From Labrys monachus (GTDB lineage Bacteria; Pseudomonadota; Alphaproteobacteria; Rhizobiales; Labraceae), in assembly GCF_030814655.1 (NCBI RefSeq), contig NZ_JAUSVK010000001.1, positions 4,657,001 through 4,721,000 on the forward strand: DNA of 64,000 bases, in the 5' to 3' direction. The notes below the pieces were generated by a model. The model was not told the origin of the DNA. It worked only from the letters and a program-made list of their open reading frames with translations, and made no database searches. The position numbers were made by a program, and so were the translations under genes. Shown here in pieces: positions 1-8,243 of this stretch; the first letter of the stretch is position 1; the number at the start of each line of letters is the position of its first letter.

Positions 1-1
1 C

Positions 2-973
2 GTGATGCAGCACGGCCGGCTCGTCGAGACCGGACCGGTCGAGGCGATCTTCGCCGCGCCCCGCCAACCCTATACGCAGGAACTGCTCGCCGCCGTGCCC
101 AGGCTCGGCGCCTTCCGGGACAGCGACGGCCCGCCGCGCGTCACCGATGCACCGCCCCTGGAGATGCCGCCGCGCACCGGGCCGATCCTCTTCGTGCGCG
201 GGCTGGAAGTGAGCTACGGCAAGCCCGGCGGCCTGTTCCGGGCCGGCAAGCCGCAGGCGGCGGTCACCGACGTCAGTTTCGAGATCCGCCCCGGCCAGAC
301 CCTCGGCCTCGTCGGCGAGAGCGGCTCGGGCAAGTCGACGACCGGCAAGGCGGTGCTGGGGCTGATTCCCTTCTCGGGCGAGGTGACGATCGCCGGCTCG
401 CCCCTCCAGGGCCTGTCCAACCGTGCGATGAAGCCGGTCCGCCGCAAGGCGCAGATGATCTTCCAGGACCCCTATGCCTCGCTGGACCCGCGCATGACGG
501 TCGGGGCCGCCATCGCCGAGCCGATGCTGATCCACGGCATCGGCACGCCGGCCGAGCGCAGGGAGCGGGTCGCCGACCTCCTGCGCCGGGTCGGCCTGTC
601 GCCCGACCTCGCCTCGCGCTATCCGCACGAATTCTCCGGCGGCCAGCGCCAGCGCATCTGCATCGCCCGGGCGCTCGCGCTCGAACCCGGGCTGATCGTC
701 GCCGACGAGAGCGTCGCCGCGCTCGACGTCTCGGTGCGCGGGCGCGTGCTCGACCTGATGCTGGAACTGCAGGAGACGATGGGCCTCGCCTATCTCTTCA
801 TCTCCCACGACATGGCCGTGGTCGAGCGCATGAGCCACCATGTCGCGGTGATGCGGCACGGGCGCATCGTCGAGGCCGGCACGCGGCGCGAGATCTTCGA
901 CAGCCCGCGCGAGGCCTATACGCGCGACCTGATCGCCGCCGTACCGATTCCGGATCCGGGGCTGTATCGGTAG
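2..973 (+). CDS. Peptide-type ABC transporter, double ATPase subunit (3' part)
   Basis: C-terminal part of an oligopeptide/dipeptide-type ABC importer ATPase; the gene begins upstream of the window. The first 40 visible residues (ending PYTQELLAAVPRL) are the typical C-terminal tail of one ATPase domain. A linker and a second complete domain follow: Walker A GESGSGKST at about 105-113, Q-loop FQDPYAS, signature FSGGQRQR at 211-218, Walker B LIVADE at 231-236, H-loop SHDM, and a second YTRDLIAAVP tail. This tail-linker-domain order shows two fused ATPase modules, as in GsiA-like proteins. It would energise uptake of peptides or a related solute at the inner membrane; the substrate is unknown because the permeases and binding protein lie outside. 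Confidence 0.9.
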   Translation: MMQHGRLVETGPVEAIFAAPRQPYTQELLAAVPRLGAFRDSDGPPRVTDAPPLEMPPRTGPILFVRGLEVSYGKPGGLFRAGKPQAAVTDVSFEIRPGQTLGLVGESGSGKSTTGKAVLGLIPFSGEVTIAGSPLQGLSNRAMKPVRRKAQMIFQDPYASLDPRMTVGAAIAEPMLIHGIGTPAERRERVADLLRRVGLSPDLASRYPHEFSGGQRQRICIARALALEPGLIVADESVAALDVSVRGRVLDLMLELQETMGLAYLFISHDMAVVERMSHHVAVMRHGRIVEAGTRREIFDSPREAYTRDLIAAVPIPDPGLYR

Positions 974-1022
974 ATCAGGCCCCTGTCCCGGCGAGAGGGG
1001 CGGACGCTAAGAAAATGAGCTG

Positions 1023-1166
1023 CCTTCTCCCGACCCGGGAGAAGGTCCCGGCAGGGGGATGAGGGCCTGAACTTCGACGCAGATCGCTCAAAATCGCGCT
1101 TCAATTGTCGAAGTTCAGACCCTCATCCGGCGCTTCCGCGCCACCTTCTCCCGACCCGGGAGAAGG
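1023..1166. repeat. Intergenic palindromic repeat, family A, copy 1
   Basis: A 144-bp nested palindrome. Each end is itself a short palindrome (CCTTCTCCC, centre, GGGAGAAGG). The inner arms carry GGATGAGGGCCTGAACTTCGAC and, inverted, GTCGAAGTTCAGACCCTCATCC. Related copies lie at 23000-23142 and 27506-27649. It fills most of the gap 974-1341; nothing else was recognised there. It contains no coding sequence and is a non-autonomous or REP-like element. Confidence 0.85.
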
Positions 1167-1341
1167 AAAAACGCGCTATATTCTGCAAACTTGGCGTCAA
1201 AAGGCTATTTTGTAGCAGCTTTCATCGACCATCTGACCTCAGCGAGATGCGCACGACGCGCTTTCCGCTCCTCTCGGGTGAGGGCCCGTTTGAGAGGCTG
1301 ATTTTGCCACGATGTAGATCGGGCACATGGCGCCGGGCCTC

Positions 1342-1662
1342 TCAGCCCAGCACTTGCAGCCCATGCTTTTGAATAAGGGTCAGGAGCTTCAAGGCCATTC
1401 CGCTGGGTCGTTTTGCTCCAGATTCCCACTTTTGCACGGTGGACACACTTGTGTTGAGATAGCGCGCAAAAATAGGCTGGCTCACATGGTTACCTTCGCG
1501 GAGGGCCTTGATGTCCTGAGGTCCAAGTTCCGCTGGAACAGCCAGGCAAGCGTCGTCAAAGCTTCGGAGCGTCTCCTTATCGATCGTTCCGGCCCGATAC
1601 ATATCCTCGACCGAAGTATAGACCGCTTCGAAGGCATCGCTTTTGAATTTCTTATGCGGCAT
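1342..1662 (-). CDS. XRE-family antitoxin / helix-turn-helix regulator
   Basis: A 106-residue HigA/RelB-like DNA-binding antitoxin. The C-terminal half is an XRE-type helix-turn-helix (VSQPIFARYLNTSVSTVQKWE followed by SGAKRPSGMALKLL). Family members pair with a RelE/HigB-like toxin and repress their own promoter. The start at 1662 (MPHKKFKSD) is chosen because it overlaps the last codons of the upstream toxin frame (toxin end CATGCCGCATAA), the usual coupled arrangement in which the toxin gene comes first. The frame is open 15 codons further upstream, but that stretch belongs to the toxin. The antitoxin looks intact while the toxin is broken, so it may now act only as a stand-alone regulator. 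Confidence 0.8.
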   Translation of the reverse strand: MPHKKFKSDAFEAVYTSVEDMYRAGTIDKETLRSFDDACLAVPAELGPQDIKALREGNHVSQPIFARYLNTSVSTVQKWESGAKRPSGMALKLLTLIQKHGLQVLG

Positions 1663-2012
1663 GACAGATCTCCACGATAGCTCCGATTTCCAGTTCAGCT
1701 GCGACATCTGCGGATGTCTTTCGTTGGTAGAGCCCCGCCAGTTTGCGGAATTCCGCCAATTCGGCGTCGGTTATGTTTGGTCTATCTTTTTCGCGAACAA
1801 ATAGACATAAATCCAAAACTCTCCGCTCTTCGCCAAAATGATCGATCTGTACATATTGTCTTTCAGGCGTTTCTTGAAGACCCTCCTCCTAGATCATCCG
1901 CCTGCCCGGATGCGACCTGCCTGATCGCCTTGCACAATTCCGTGTCCGATATCCGTGCCTTGCGTGCAGCTTTGGCGAACCATGCGGTTTTGAATGTTCG
2001 GGGGGAGGCCAT
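1652..2012 (-). pseudogene. RelE/HigB-family toxin, broken by two frameshifts
   Basis: Reads as a RelE-type toxin in three successive frames. Frame 1 from 2012 gives MASPRTFKTAWFAKAARKAR through the family motif ADDLGGG. After that, one missing base near 1886-1892 shifts to a frame reading FKKRLKDNMYRSIILAKSGE then FWIYVYLFAKK. A second missing base, at a run of five A (minus strand) near 1788-1796, restores DRPNITDAELAEFRKLAGLY through to the stop at 1652. The length of 361 nt plus two bases is exactly 121 codons, fitting the family. Both lesions lie at short G or A runs, so sequencing error is possible; otherwise the toxin is inactive. Overlaps the antitoxin start by 11 nt. Confidence 0.75.
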
Positions 2013-2093
2013 GATTGAAAGGTAGCACTTGGTGCTATGATTTTTCAAGATGAATGCGGCGTGGCATCGGCCTGCGCAGACTCCGCTTGAAAT

Positions 2094-2108
2094 GTTCCCG
2101 TTTTGTTC
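2094..2108 (+). promoter_or_regulatory. LexA SOS box
   Basis: GTTCCCGTTTTGTTC is an exact match to the alphaproteobacterial SOS operator GTTC-N7-GTTC. It lies 27 nt before the imuA start and should place imuA-imuB-dnaE2 under LexA repression and DNA-damage induction. Confidence 0.88.
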
Positions 2109-2134
2109 TAGTCTGGGTGAAACGGATTTCGCCC

Positions 2135-2923
2135 ATGCCTTCGCCCGCTCCCCTCGTCTTCGACCGCGAACGCCGCGCCGAGAAACTGGCCGGGCTGCGC
2201 CTTCTCCTGCCGAAGCTGGAGCATATGCATGCCGATGCGGGCACGCTGCCCTTCGGCATCGAGGCCGTCGACCGTAAATTGCCGGGCGGCGGGCTCGCCC
2301 TCGACGCCCTGCACGAGATCGCGCCGCAGACCATCTTCGACAGCGCCGGCGCCTTCGGCTTCCTGATCTCGCGGCTGGTCCAGCGCCAGGACACGAATGC
2401 GGGCACGCTCTGGCTGGTCGTCTCGCCGCGCGGCCTGTCCGGCATGGGGTGGCCATACGGCCACGGGCTGAGGGCGCTCGGCCTCGATCCGGCTCGTCTC
2501 GTCCTCGTCACCGCGGCGGACGAGACACGCGCGGCCTGGGCGATGGAGGAGATCCTGCGCTCCGGCGCGGCCGGGGCCGTGGCGGGGCTGACCGGCGGCG
2601 GCCTCGAGGCCGCCATGAGCCGCCGCCTGCAGCTCGCCGCCGCCGCCGCGCCCTGCCCGCTCTTCCTGCTGCGCCCGCCTTTGGCCGCGGCCGCGACCGC
2701 CGCCGTCACGCGCTGGCGCATCGGCTCGGCGCCCGGCCCGCGCGATCGGTTCGGCCTGCTCACCGCCTGGCGCTGGCGCGTTCAGCTCGAACGCAGCCGC
2801 AACGGGCAGAACGGATCCTGGCTCATGGAGTTCGACCATGCCACGCATCGTCTCGGTCTGGCTGCCGCGCTGGCCGATCCAGCGCTTCCTGAGAGCGCAG
2901 GCCGGCAGGTCCGGGTCGCCTGA
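2135..2923 (+). CDS. imuA: ImuA, SOS mutagenesis accessory protein (RecA-like fold)
   Basis: A 262-residue protein of the ImuA family, related to RecA/SulA folds, the first gene of the damage-inducible translesion cassette imuA-imuB-dnaE2. The start MPSPAPLVFDRERRAEKLAG is placed just after the SOS box; the frame stays open upstream, but that would put the operator inside the gene. Features seen include LPFGIEAVDRKLPGGGL and HEIAP near the N-terminus and a DRFGLLTAWRWRVQLERSRN block near the C-terminus, both typical of the family. Its last 86 nt overlap the beginning of imuB, indicating tight translational coupling. It acts with ImuB to bring DnaE2 to damaged DNA. Confidence 0.85.
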   Translation: MPSPAPLVFDRERRAEKLAGLRLLLPKLEHMHADAGTLPFGIEAVDRKLPGGGLALDALHEIAPQTIFDSAGAFGFLISRLVQRQDTNAGTLWLVVSPRGLSGMGWPYGHGLRALGLDPARLVLVTAADETRAAWAMEEILRSGAAGAVAGLTGGGLEAAMSRRLQLAAAAAPCPLFLLRPPLAAAATAAVTRWRIGSAPGPRDRFGLLTAWRWRVQLERSRNGQNGSWLMEFDHATHRLGLAAALADPALPESAGRQVRVA

Positions 2924-4625
2924 CCGCCCGGCTTCGCCCGAGGCCGTCGACGCCCGGCGGCCCTTCGTCCTCACGGTCGAGGCGTCGGGCGGCCCGCGCA
3001 TCGGCGCCGCCAACAAGGCCGCCGAAGCCGAAGGGCTGGCCGTCGGCGGGCTCGTCGCCGATGCGCGCGCCAGGGCGCCGGGCCTGCAGACCCGTCCGCT
3101 CGACCGCGAGGCCGACAGCGCGGCGCTGCATCGCCTCGGCCTGTGGGCGATGCGCTATACGCCCTCCGTCGCCGCCTATCGCCAAGCCGACGGGGCTGAC
3201 GGCCTCTTCCTCGACATCACCGGCGCCAGCCATCTGGCCGGCGGCGAAGCAGCCCTGCTCGCCGATATCGTCAGGCGCCTGCGGCCGTTCTCGCTGGGGG
3301 CTCGCACCGCCCTCGCCGATACGCCCGGCGCGGCCTGGGCGCTGTCGCGCTGCCATGCGCAGGCCGCTGTCGTCCTGCCCGCCGGCGACGATCCCGCCGG
3401 TGCCCTCGCCTGCCTGCCGATGGCCGGCCTGCGCCTGCCGGACGACCTCTGCCTGACCCTGCAGCGGCTCGGCTTCCGGCGTATCGGCGACCTTCTCGGC
3501 AAGGAACGCGCCCCCTTCGCGGCGCGCTTCGAACCCGTCCTGCTCAAGCGCCTCGACCAGGCGATGGGCCGGCGGGAGGAAGCCCTGATCGTCCTGGAGC
3601 CGCCGCCCCTCCATCATCGCAGCCGCCAATTGCTGGACCCCATCGTCAGCCAGCCGGCGGTGGTGCATGTCGCGAGCCGGCTGATGAAGGACCTGGTGCC
3701 GGCCCTCGCGCAGGAGGGGCTGGGCGCACGCACCCTCAGGCTGCGGCTCTTCCGCGTCGACGGCGAAGTGCGCACCATCCATATCGGCCTCGCCGCCGCC
3801 ACGCGCGATCCCGCCCATGTCGCCCGGCTGGTCGAGCTCGACCTGGAGCGGCTGGGGGAGACCATCGATGCCGGCTTCGGCTTCGAGACCGTCAGCCTGA
3901 CGGTGACCACGACCGAGAAGATCGGCAGCCGCCAGGCGCGGCTCACCCTGCGCGACGGCACGATGCAGGCCCCCGTGCTCGACCTCGCCGAGCGGCAGTC
4001 CGAACTGATCGACGCGCTGCGCCAGCGCCTCGGGCCGCAAGCCGTGCGGCAGATCCAGCCCGTGGCGCGGCACGATCCGGCCTTTGCCGAGGCCGCCGTC
4101 GAGGCCGGCACGACGCCGCCGGCCTGGCCGCAGGCCGATCCCGCCCGCCTGCGGCCGCCGCTCTTCCTGGAGCGCCCCGAACCCCTGCAGATCCTGGCGA
4201 CGGGACCGGACGGCCTGCCCGGCCATTTCCGCTGGCGCGGCACGCCCCATCGCATCGTCGACCTGCAGGGGCCGGAGCGCATCGCCGGCCCGTGGTGGGA
4301 AGAGACGGCGCCGCCGCTGCCGACCGGCCCCTCGGAGGAGGCGTTCGGCTGGGGCAAGCCCAAAGGCGACAAGGGAGGGAGCGGCAAGGCAGCGGCGCAG
4401 GCGAGGCCGAAGCTTCCGGACAGCGAAAGCCCGAGAAGCGTCAAGCGCAGCCAGTTCGAGAATACGGAGGCGGAACGCACGCCGCGTCCCACCTTCGCCG
4501 CCCCGCCGCAGCACGATTATTACGTCGCCGAGACGCAGGCCGGCCAGCGCTTCTGGCTCTGCTGCGAGGGGCCGGAACGCCCGCCCCGGCAGCAGACCTG
4601 GTTCATGCGGGGCCTGTTCGCATGA
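2838..4625 (+). CDS. imuB: ImuB, catalytically inactive Y-family polymerase homologue
   Basis: A 595-residue Y-family polymerase-like protein. The N-terminus reads MPRIVSVWLPRWPIQRFLR, where active Y-family polymerases carry the metal-binding D-x-D-x-F; both aspartates are absent, as is usual for ImuB. By family knowledge it links the beta clamp, ImuA and DnaE2. The middle (residues about 60-350) has the palm/finger-like fold; the C-terminal third is Pro/Arg-rich, with the family-typical ending YYVAETQAGQRFWLC. It overlaps imuA by 86 nt and dnaE2 by four (ATGA). Controlled by the SOS box at 2094. Confidence 0.9.
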   Translation: MPRIVSVWLPRWPIQRFLRAQAGRSGSPDRPASPEAVDARRPFVLTVEASGGPRIGAANKAAEAEGLAVGGLVADARARAPGLQTRPLDREADSAALHRLGLWAMRYTPSVAAYRQADGADGLFLDITGASHLAGGEAALLADIVRRLRPFSLGARTALADTPGAAWALSRCHAQAAVVLPAGDDPAGALACLPMAGLRLPDDLCLTLQRLGFRRIGDLLGKERAPFAARFEPVLLKRLDQAMGRREEALIVLEPPPLHHRSRQLLDPIVSQPAVVHVASRLMKDLVPALAQEGLGARTLRLRLFRVDGEVRTIHIGLAAATRDPAHVARLVELDLERLGETIDAGFGFETVSLTVTTTEKIGSRQARLTLRDGTMQAPVLDLAERQSELIDALRQRLGPQAVRQIQPVARHDPAFAEAAVEAGTTPPAWPQADPARLRPPLFLERPEPLQILATGPDGLPGHFRWRGTPHRIVDLQGPERIAGPWWEETAPPLPTGPSEEAFGWGKPKGDKGGSGKAAAQARPKLPDSESPRSVKRSQFENTEAERTPRPTFAAPPQHDYYVAETQAGQRFWLCCEGPERPPRQQTWFMRGLFA

Positions 4626-7600
4626 GCGCCTATGCCGAGCTCGCCGTCACCACCAATTTCTCCTTCCTGCGCGGGGCCTCCTTCCCGCAGGAGATGGTGA
4701 AGCAGGCGCAGGTCTACGGCCTTACCGGCATCGGCATCGCCGACCGCAACAGCTTCGCCGGCGTGGTGCGCGCGCTGGCGGAAGCCCGGAAACATCCGGC
4801 GCTGCGCTATCTGCCCGGCGTACGCCTCGTCACCACCGACGGCTTCGAGGCGATCGCCTATCCCACCGACCGGGCGGCCTATGGCCGGCTCTGCCGCCTG
4901 CTGAGCGAGAACAACGAGCGCATCCCGCGCCAGAAGGGCGAGTGCCGGTTCGGCTTCGAGGCCATCCTCGGCGCCAGCGAAGGCCAGATGCTGATCGCCA
5001 TGCCGCCGGACGTGCCGACGGCGGATTTCATCCCCAAGCTCGCCGCCCTCGCCGAGGCCGCGCCGGGCCGCGCCTATCTCGCCGGCTGCCACCGCCACCG
5101 CGGCGACGAGCCGCGCCGGCTCGGCCTCCTCGCCGAACTGGGCGACCGGCTGGGCGCCCCGATGATCGCCGTCAACGACGTGCTCTATCACGAGCCGGAC
5201 CGCCAGGCGCTCGCCGACATCCTCACCTGCATCCGCGAGAAATGCACGCTGGCGGAAGCCGGCCACAAGCTCGAGATCAACCGCGAGCGCCATCTCAAGC
5301 CGGCCGGCGAGATGGCCCGGCTCTTCGCCGCCTTTCCCGAAGCGCTGGCGCGCACGCTGGACGTCGTCAAGGCGTGCAGCTTCGACCTGAGGGACCTGCG
5401 CTACGAATATCCCGACGAACCGATCCCGCCCGGCAAGTCCGCGCAGGGGCATCTCGAGGACCTCGCCTGGGAAGGCGCGCAGCTTCGCTATCCCGGCGGC
5501 GTGCCGGAGAAGGTCTCCCGGCTCGTGCGGGCCGAACTCGCCCTGATCGCCAAGCTCGCCTTCGCGCCCTATTTCCTCACCGTGCACGACATCGTCGCCT
5601 ATGCCCGCAACGACTTGAAGATCCTCTGCCAGGGGCGCGGCTCCGCCGCCAACAGCGCCGTGTGCTACTGCCTGGGCATCACCGAGGTGAACCCGGACGA
5701 AACCGATCTCCTGTTCTCGCGCTTCATTTCGGAAAAGCGCGGCGAGCCGCCGGATATCGACGTCGATTTCGAGCATGAACGGCGCGAGGAGGTCATCCAG
5801 TATATCTATGCGCGCTATGGCCGGCACCGCGCCGCGATTTGCGCCACCGTGATCCATTACCGCTCGCGCCGGGCCGTCGGCGAGGTCGGCAAGGTGCTGG
5901 GCCTGACGCCCGACGTCACCGCCGCCCTGTCGAAGACGGTGTGGGGCATGGGCACCCAGAAATGGACGCATGAGCGCGTCCGCCAGGCCGGGCTCGACCC
6001 CGGCAATCCCGTCATTCGGCAGGCGCTCCATTTCACCGCCGAGCTGACCGGCTTCCCCCGCCATCTCTCCCAGCATGTCGGCGGCTTCGTGCTCACCCGC
6101 GAGAGACTGAACGACACGGTGCCGGTCTGCAACGCCACGATGGAGGAACGCACCTTCATCGAATGGGACAAGGACGACATCGACACGCTCGGCCTGATGA
6201 AGGTCGACGTGCTCGCCTTGGGCATGCTGAGCTGCATCCGGCGCGGGCTCGATCTTCTGAGGCAGCATTACGACCGCAATCTCGGCGCCATCGCCGCCTT
6301 GCCGCGCAAGGACAAGCCCACCTATGACATGCTGTGCGAAGCGGATTCCGTCGGCGTGTTCCAGGTCGAGAGCCGGGCTCAGATGTCGATGCTGCCGCGT
6401 CTCAGGCCTCAGAAATTCTACGATCTCGTCATCGAGGTGGCGATCGTCAGGCCGGGGCCGATCCAGGGCGACATGGTCCATCCCTATCTGCGCCGGCGGG
6501 ACGGCATCGAGAAGCCGGAGCTTCCCTTTCCGCGCGGCGGCTCGAAGAACGAGCTGGAGGAGGTTTTGGGAAGAACGCTCGGCGTGCCCCTCTTCCAGGA
6601 GCAGGCCATGGAGATCGCCATCCGGGCGGCCGGCTTCACGCCGGACGATGCCGACGGGCTGCGCCGCGCCATGGCGACGTTCCGCCACAACGGCACGATC
6701 GGCAAATACAAGGCGATGTTCATCGAGGGCATGGTCGGTCGCGGCTATGAGCGGGCCTTCGCCGAGCGCTGCTTCAGCCAGATCGAGGGCTTCGGCGAAT
6801 ATGGCTTCCCGGAGAGCCATGCGGCGAGCTTCGCCGTGCTGGTCTATGTCTCCGCCTATATCAAATGCCACTATCCCGACGTCTTCTGCGCCGCCATCCT
6901 CAACAGCCAGCCCATGGGCTTCTACCAGCCGGCGCAGCTGGTGCGCGATGCGGTGAAGCATGGCGTCGAGGTCAGGGAAGTCGACGTCAATTCCAGCGAT
7001 TGGGACTGCACGCTCGAACCGGCCTCGCCGGAGAGCCCGCACCGGTTCGCCGTGAGGCTCGGCTTTCGGCTGGTGAAAGGCGTGAAGCAGGCCGATTTCG
7101 TCACCATGCTCGGCCGACGCGGCAACGGCTATGGCAGCCTCGAAAGGCTCGCCTCGGCGGGAGGGCTTTCCCATACCGCCCTCGAAAGGCTGGCCGAGGC
7201 CGATGCCTTCCGCTCGCTCGGGCTCGACCGGCGCTCGGCGCTGTGGGCGGTGCGCCGCTTCGCCACCATCGGCATCGGCCTGCAGAAGACGGGACGGGAC
7301 CTCCCGCTCCTCGCGCCGCATCTCGACGACGACCTCTTCCCGGAGCCCGGGATCCGCCTGCCGGCCATGGCCCTGGGCGAGCATGTGCTGGAGGACTATC
7401 ACGCCACCAGCCTCTCGCTGAAAGCCCATCCCTGCGCTTTCCTGCGGCCGGATCTCGCACGCCGCGGCGCCATCACCAACCGCGAGCATCGCAGCGAGGT
7501 GCTGGCGCAGGACAGCATCGTCGTGGTGGCCGGGCTGGTGCTGACGCGCCAGCGCCCCGGCACGGCCAGCGGCGTCGTGTTCATGACGATCGAGGACGAG

Positions 7601-7837
7601 ACCGACATCAGCAACATCATCGTCTGGCCGAAGGTGTTCGAACGCTATCGCCGCATCGTCATGACGTCGCGGCTGGTCGCCATACGGGGCCGGCTGCAGC
7701 GCGCCGGCATCGTGGTGCATGTGATCGCGGAGGACCTCGTCGACCTCAGCGCCGAAATCTCGCGCCTGCGCGACAGGGACGGCCCGCCGCCGGCCCAGCT
7801 CGAACTCGGCCTGTTCAAGAGCCGCGATTTCCACTGA
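4622..7837 (+). CDS. dnaE2: Error-prone DNA polymerase DnaE2 (C-family alpha subunit)
   Basis: A 1071-residue DNA polymerase III alpha-like enzyme, the catalytic part of the ImuA/ImuB/DnaE2 mutasome. Seen in order: an N-terminal PHP domain (AVTTNFSFLRGAS), the polymerase core with GRGSAANSAVCYCLG and PDIDVDFEHERREEVI carrying catalytic aspartates, a later block DADGLRRAMATFRH, and a C-terminal OB fold (VAGLVLTRQRPGTASGVVF). The start MSAYAELAVTTN overlaps the imuB stop by ATGA; longer upstream frames lie inside imuB. DnaE2 extends primers past lesions and causes damage-induced mutation. It is not the replicative DnaE, which is longer and does not lie in this cassette. Confidence 0.93.
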   Translation: MSAYAELAVTTNFSFLRGASFPQEMVKQAQVYGLTGIGIADRNSFAGVVRALAEARKHPALRYLPGVRLVTTDGFEAIAYPTDRAAYGRLCRLLSENNERIPRQKGECRFGFEAILGASEGQMLIAMPPDVPTADFIPKLAALAEAAPGRAYLAGCHRHRGDEPRRLGLLAELGDRLGAPMIAVNDVLYHEPDRQALADILTCIREKCTLAEAGHKLEINRERHLKPAGEMARLFAAFPEALARTLDVVKACSFDLRDLRYEYPDEPIPPGKSAQGHLEDLAWEGAQLRYPGGVPEKVSRLVRAELALIAKLAFAPYFLTVHDIVAYARNDLKILCQGRGSAANSAVCYCLGITEVNPDETDLLFSRFISEKRGEPPDIDVDFEHERREEVIQYIYARYGRHRAAICATVIHYRSRRAVGEVGKVLGLTPDVTAALSKTVWGMGTQKWTHERVRQAGLDPGNPVIRQALHFTAELTGFPRHLSQHVGGFVLTRERLNDTVPVCNATMEERTFIEWDKDDIDTLGLMKVDVLALGMLSCIRRGLDLLRQHYDRNLGAIAALPRKDKPTYDMLCEADSVGVFQVESRAQMSMLPRLRPQKFYDLVIEVAIVRPGPIQGDMVHPYLRRRDGIEKPELPFPRGGSKNELEEVLGRTLGVPLFQEQAMEIAIRAAGFTPDDADGLRRAMATFRHNGTIGKYKAMFIEGMVGRGYERAFAERCFSQIEGFGEYGFPESHAASFAVLVYVSAYIKCHYPDVFCAAILNSQPMGFYQPAQLVRDAVKHGVEVREVDVNSSDWDCTLEPASPESPHRFAVRLGFRLVKGVKQADFVTMLGRRGNGYGSLERLASAGGLSHTALERLAEADAFRSLGLDRRSALWAVRRFATIGIGLQKTGRDLPLLAPHLDDDLFPEPGIRLPAMALGEHVLEDYHATSLSLKAHPCAFLRPDLARRGAITNREHRSEVLAQDSIVVVAGLVLTRQRPGTASGVVFMTIEDETDISNIIVWPKVFERYRRIVMTSRLVAIRGRLQRAGIVVHVIAEDLVDLSAEISRLRDRDGPPPAQLELGLFKSRDFH

Positions 7838-7847
7838 GGCGATCGCC

Positions 7848-8147
7848 ATGGCCGACCGACAAGCAGCAGCGATCGCGGACATGGATCAAGCCTCGTTCGA
7901 TTTCGGCCCCGATGATCGCCTCGTCGCCCTGCAGCAAAGGCTGCCGGAGGCCCATGGCATGCGATCAGGCGCCGAGGACGGCGCTTTCGATCGTCGTCGA
8001 AGCCCGACGCTTGTCTGCCGGCGTAAGCAGACAATGTACGCAATATTCAGCGCCGGTACTGAGCGAGTTGATTTATCCGGAGCGTTTTTCAATTTGACGG
8101 AATCCTCAAGAATCTCAAAGCCTCATTCAAACAACGATCTAGAATAA
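7848..8147 (+). pseudogene. Possible remnant of an endonuclease III-like gene
   Basis: A short frame of 99 residues starting ten bases after dnaE2. Its first part, SFDFGPDDRLVALQQRLPEA, resembles the beginning of HhH-GPD (endonuclease III-like) proteins, but similarity stops after about 40 residues and the rest has no recognisable domain. It may be a truncated gene that once extended the repair cluster, or a chance frame. No full glycosylase follows. The gap up to 8243 shows nothing else except the leader of the carbonic anhydrase gene. Confidence 0.25.
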
Positions 8148-8243
8148 AATGGCATCGCCCGAATGAATTTTACTATAGACTCCTACTGTCGAGACCTGCC
8201 ATCTTCCGCCGGCGCCCATGGGGGGGTACCGAGGGGGATTATC

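Noticed and set aside
1205-1429. 74-codon minus-strand frame overlapping the antitoxin end
   Set aside because: A Lys/Arg-rich tail looks protein-like, but it overlaps the better-supported antitoxin gene and has no family similarity or ribosome site.
2823-7882. Long antisense reading frames opposite imuB and dnaE2 (over 500 and 1100 codons)
   Set aside because: They mirror the codon structure of clear genes on the plus strand, have Arg/Gly/Ala-rich low-complexity translations and no family motifs. High GC makes stops rare.
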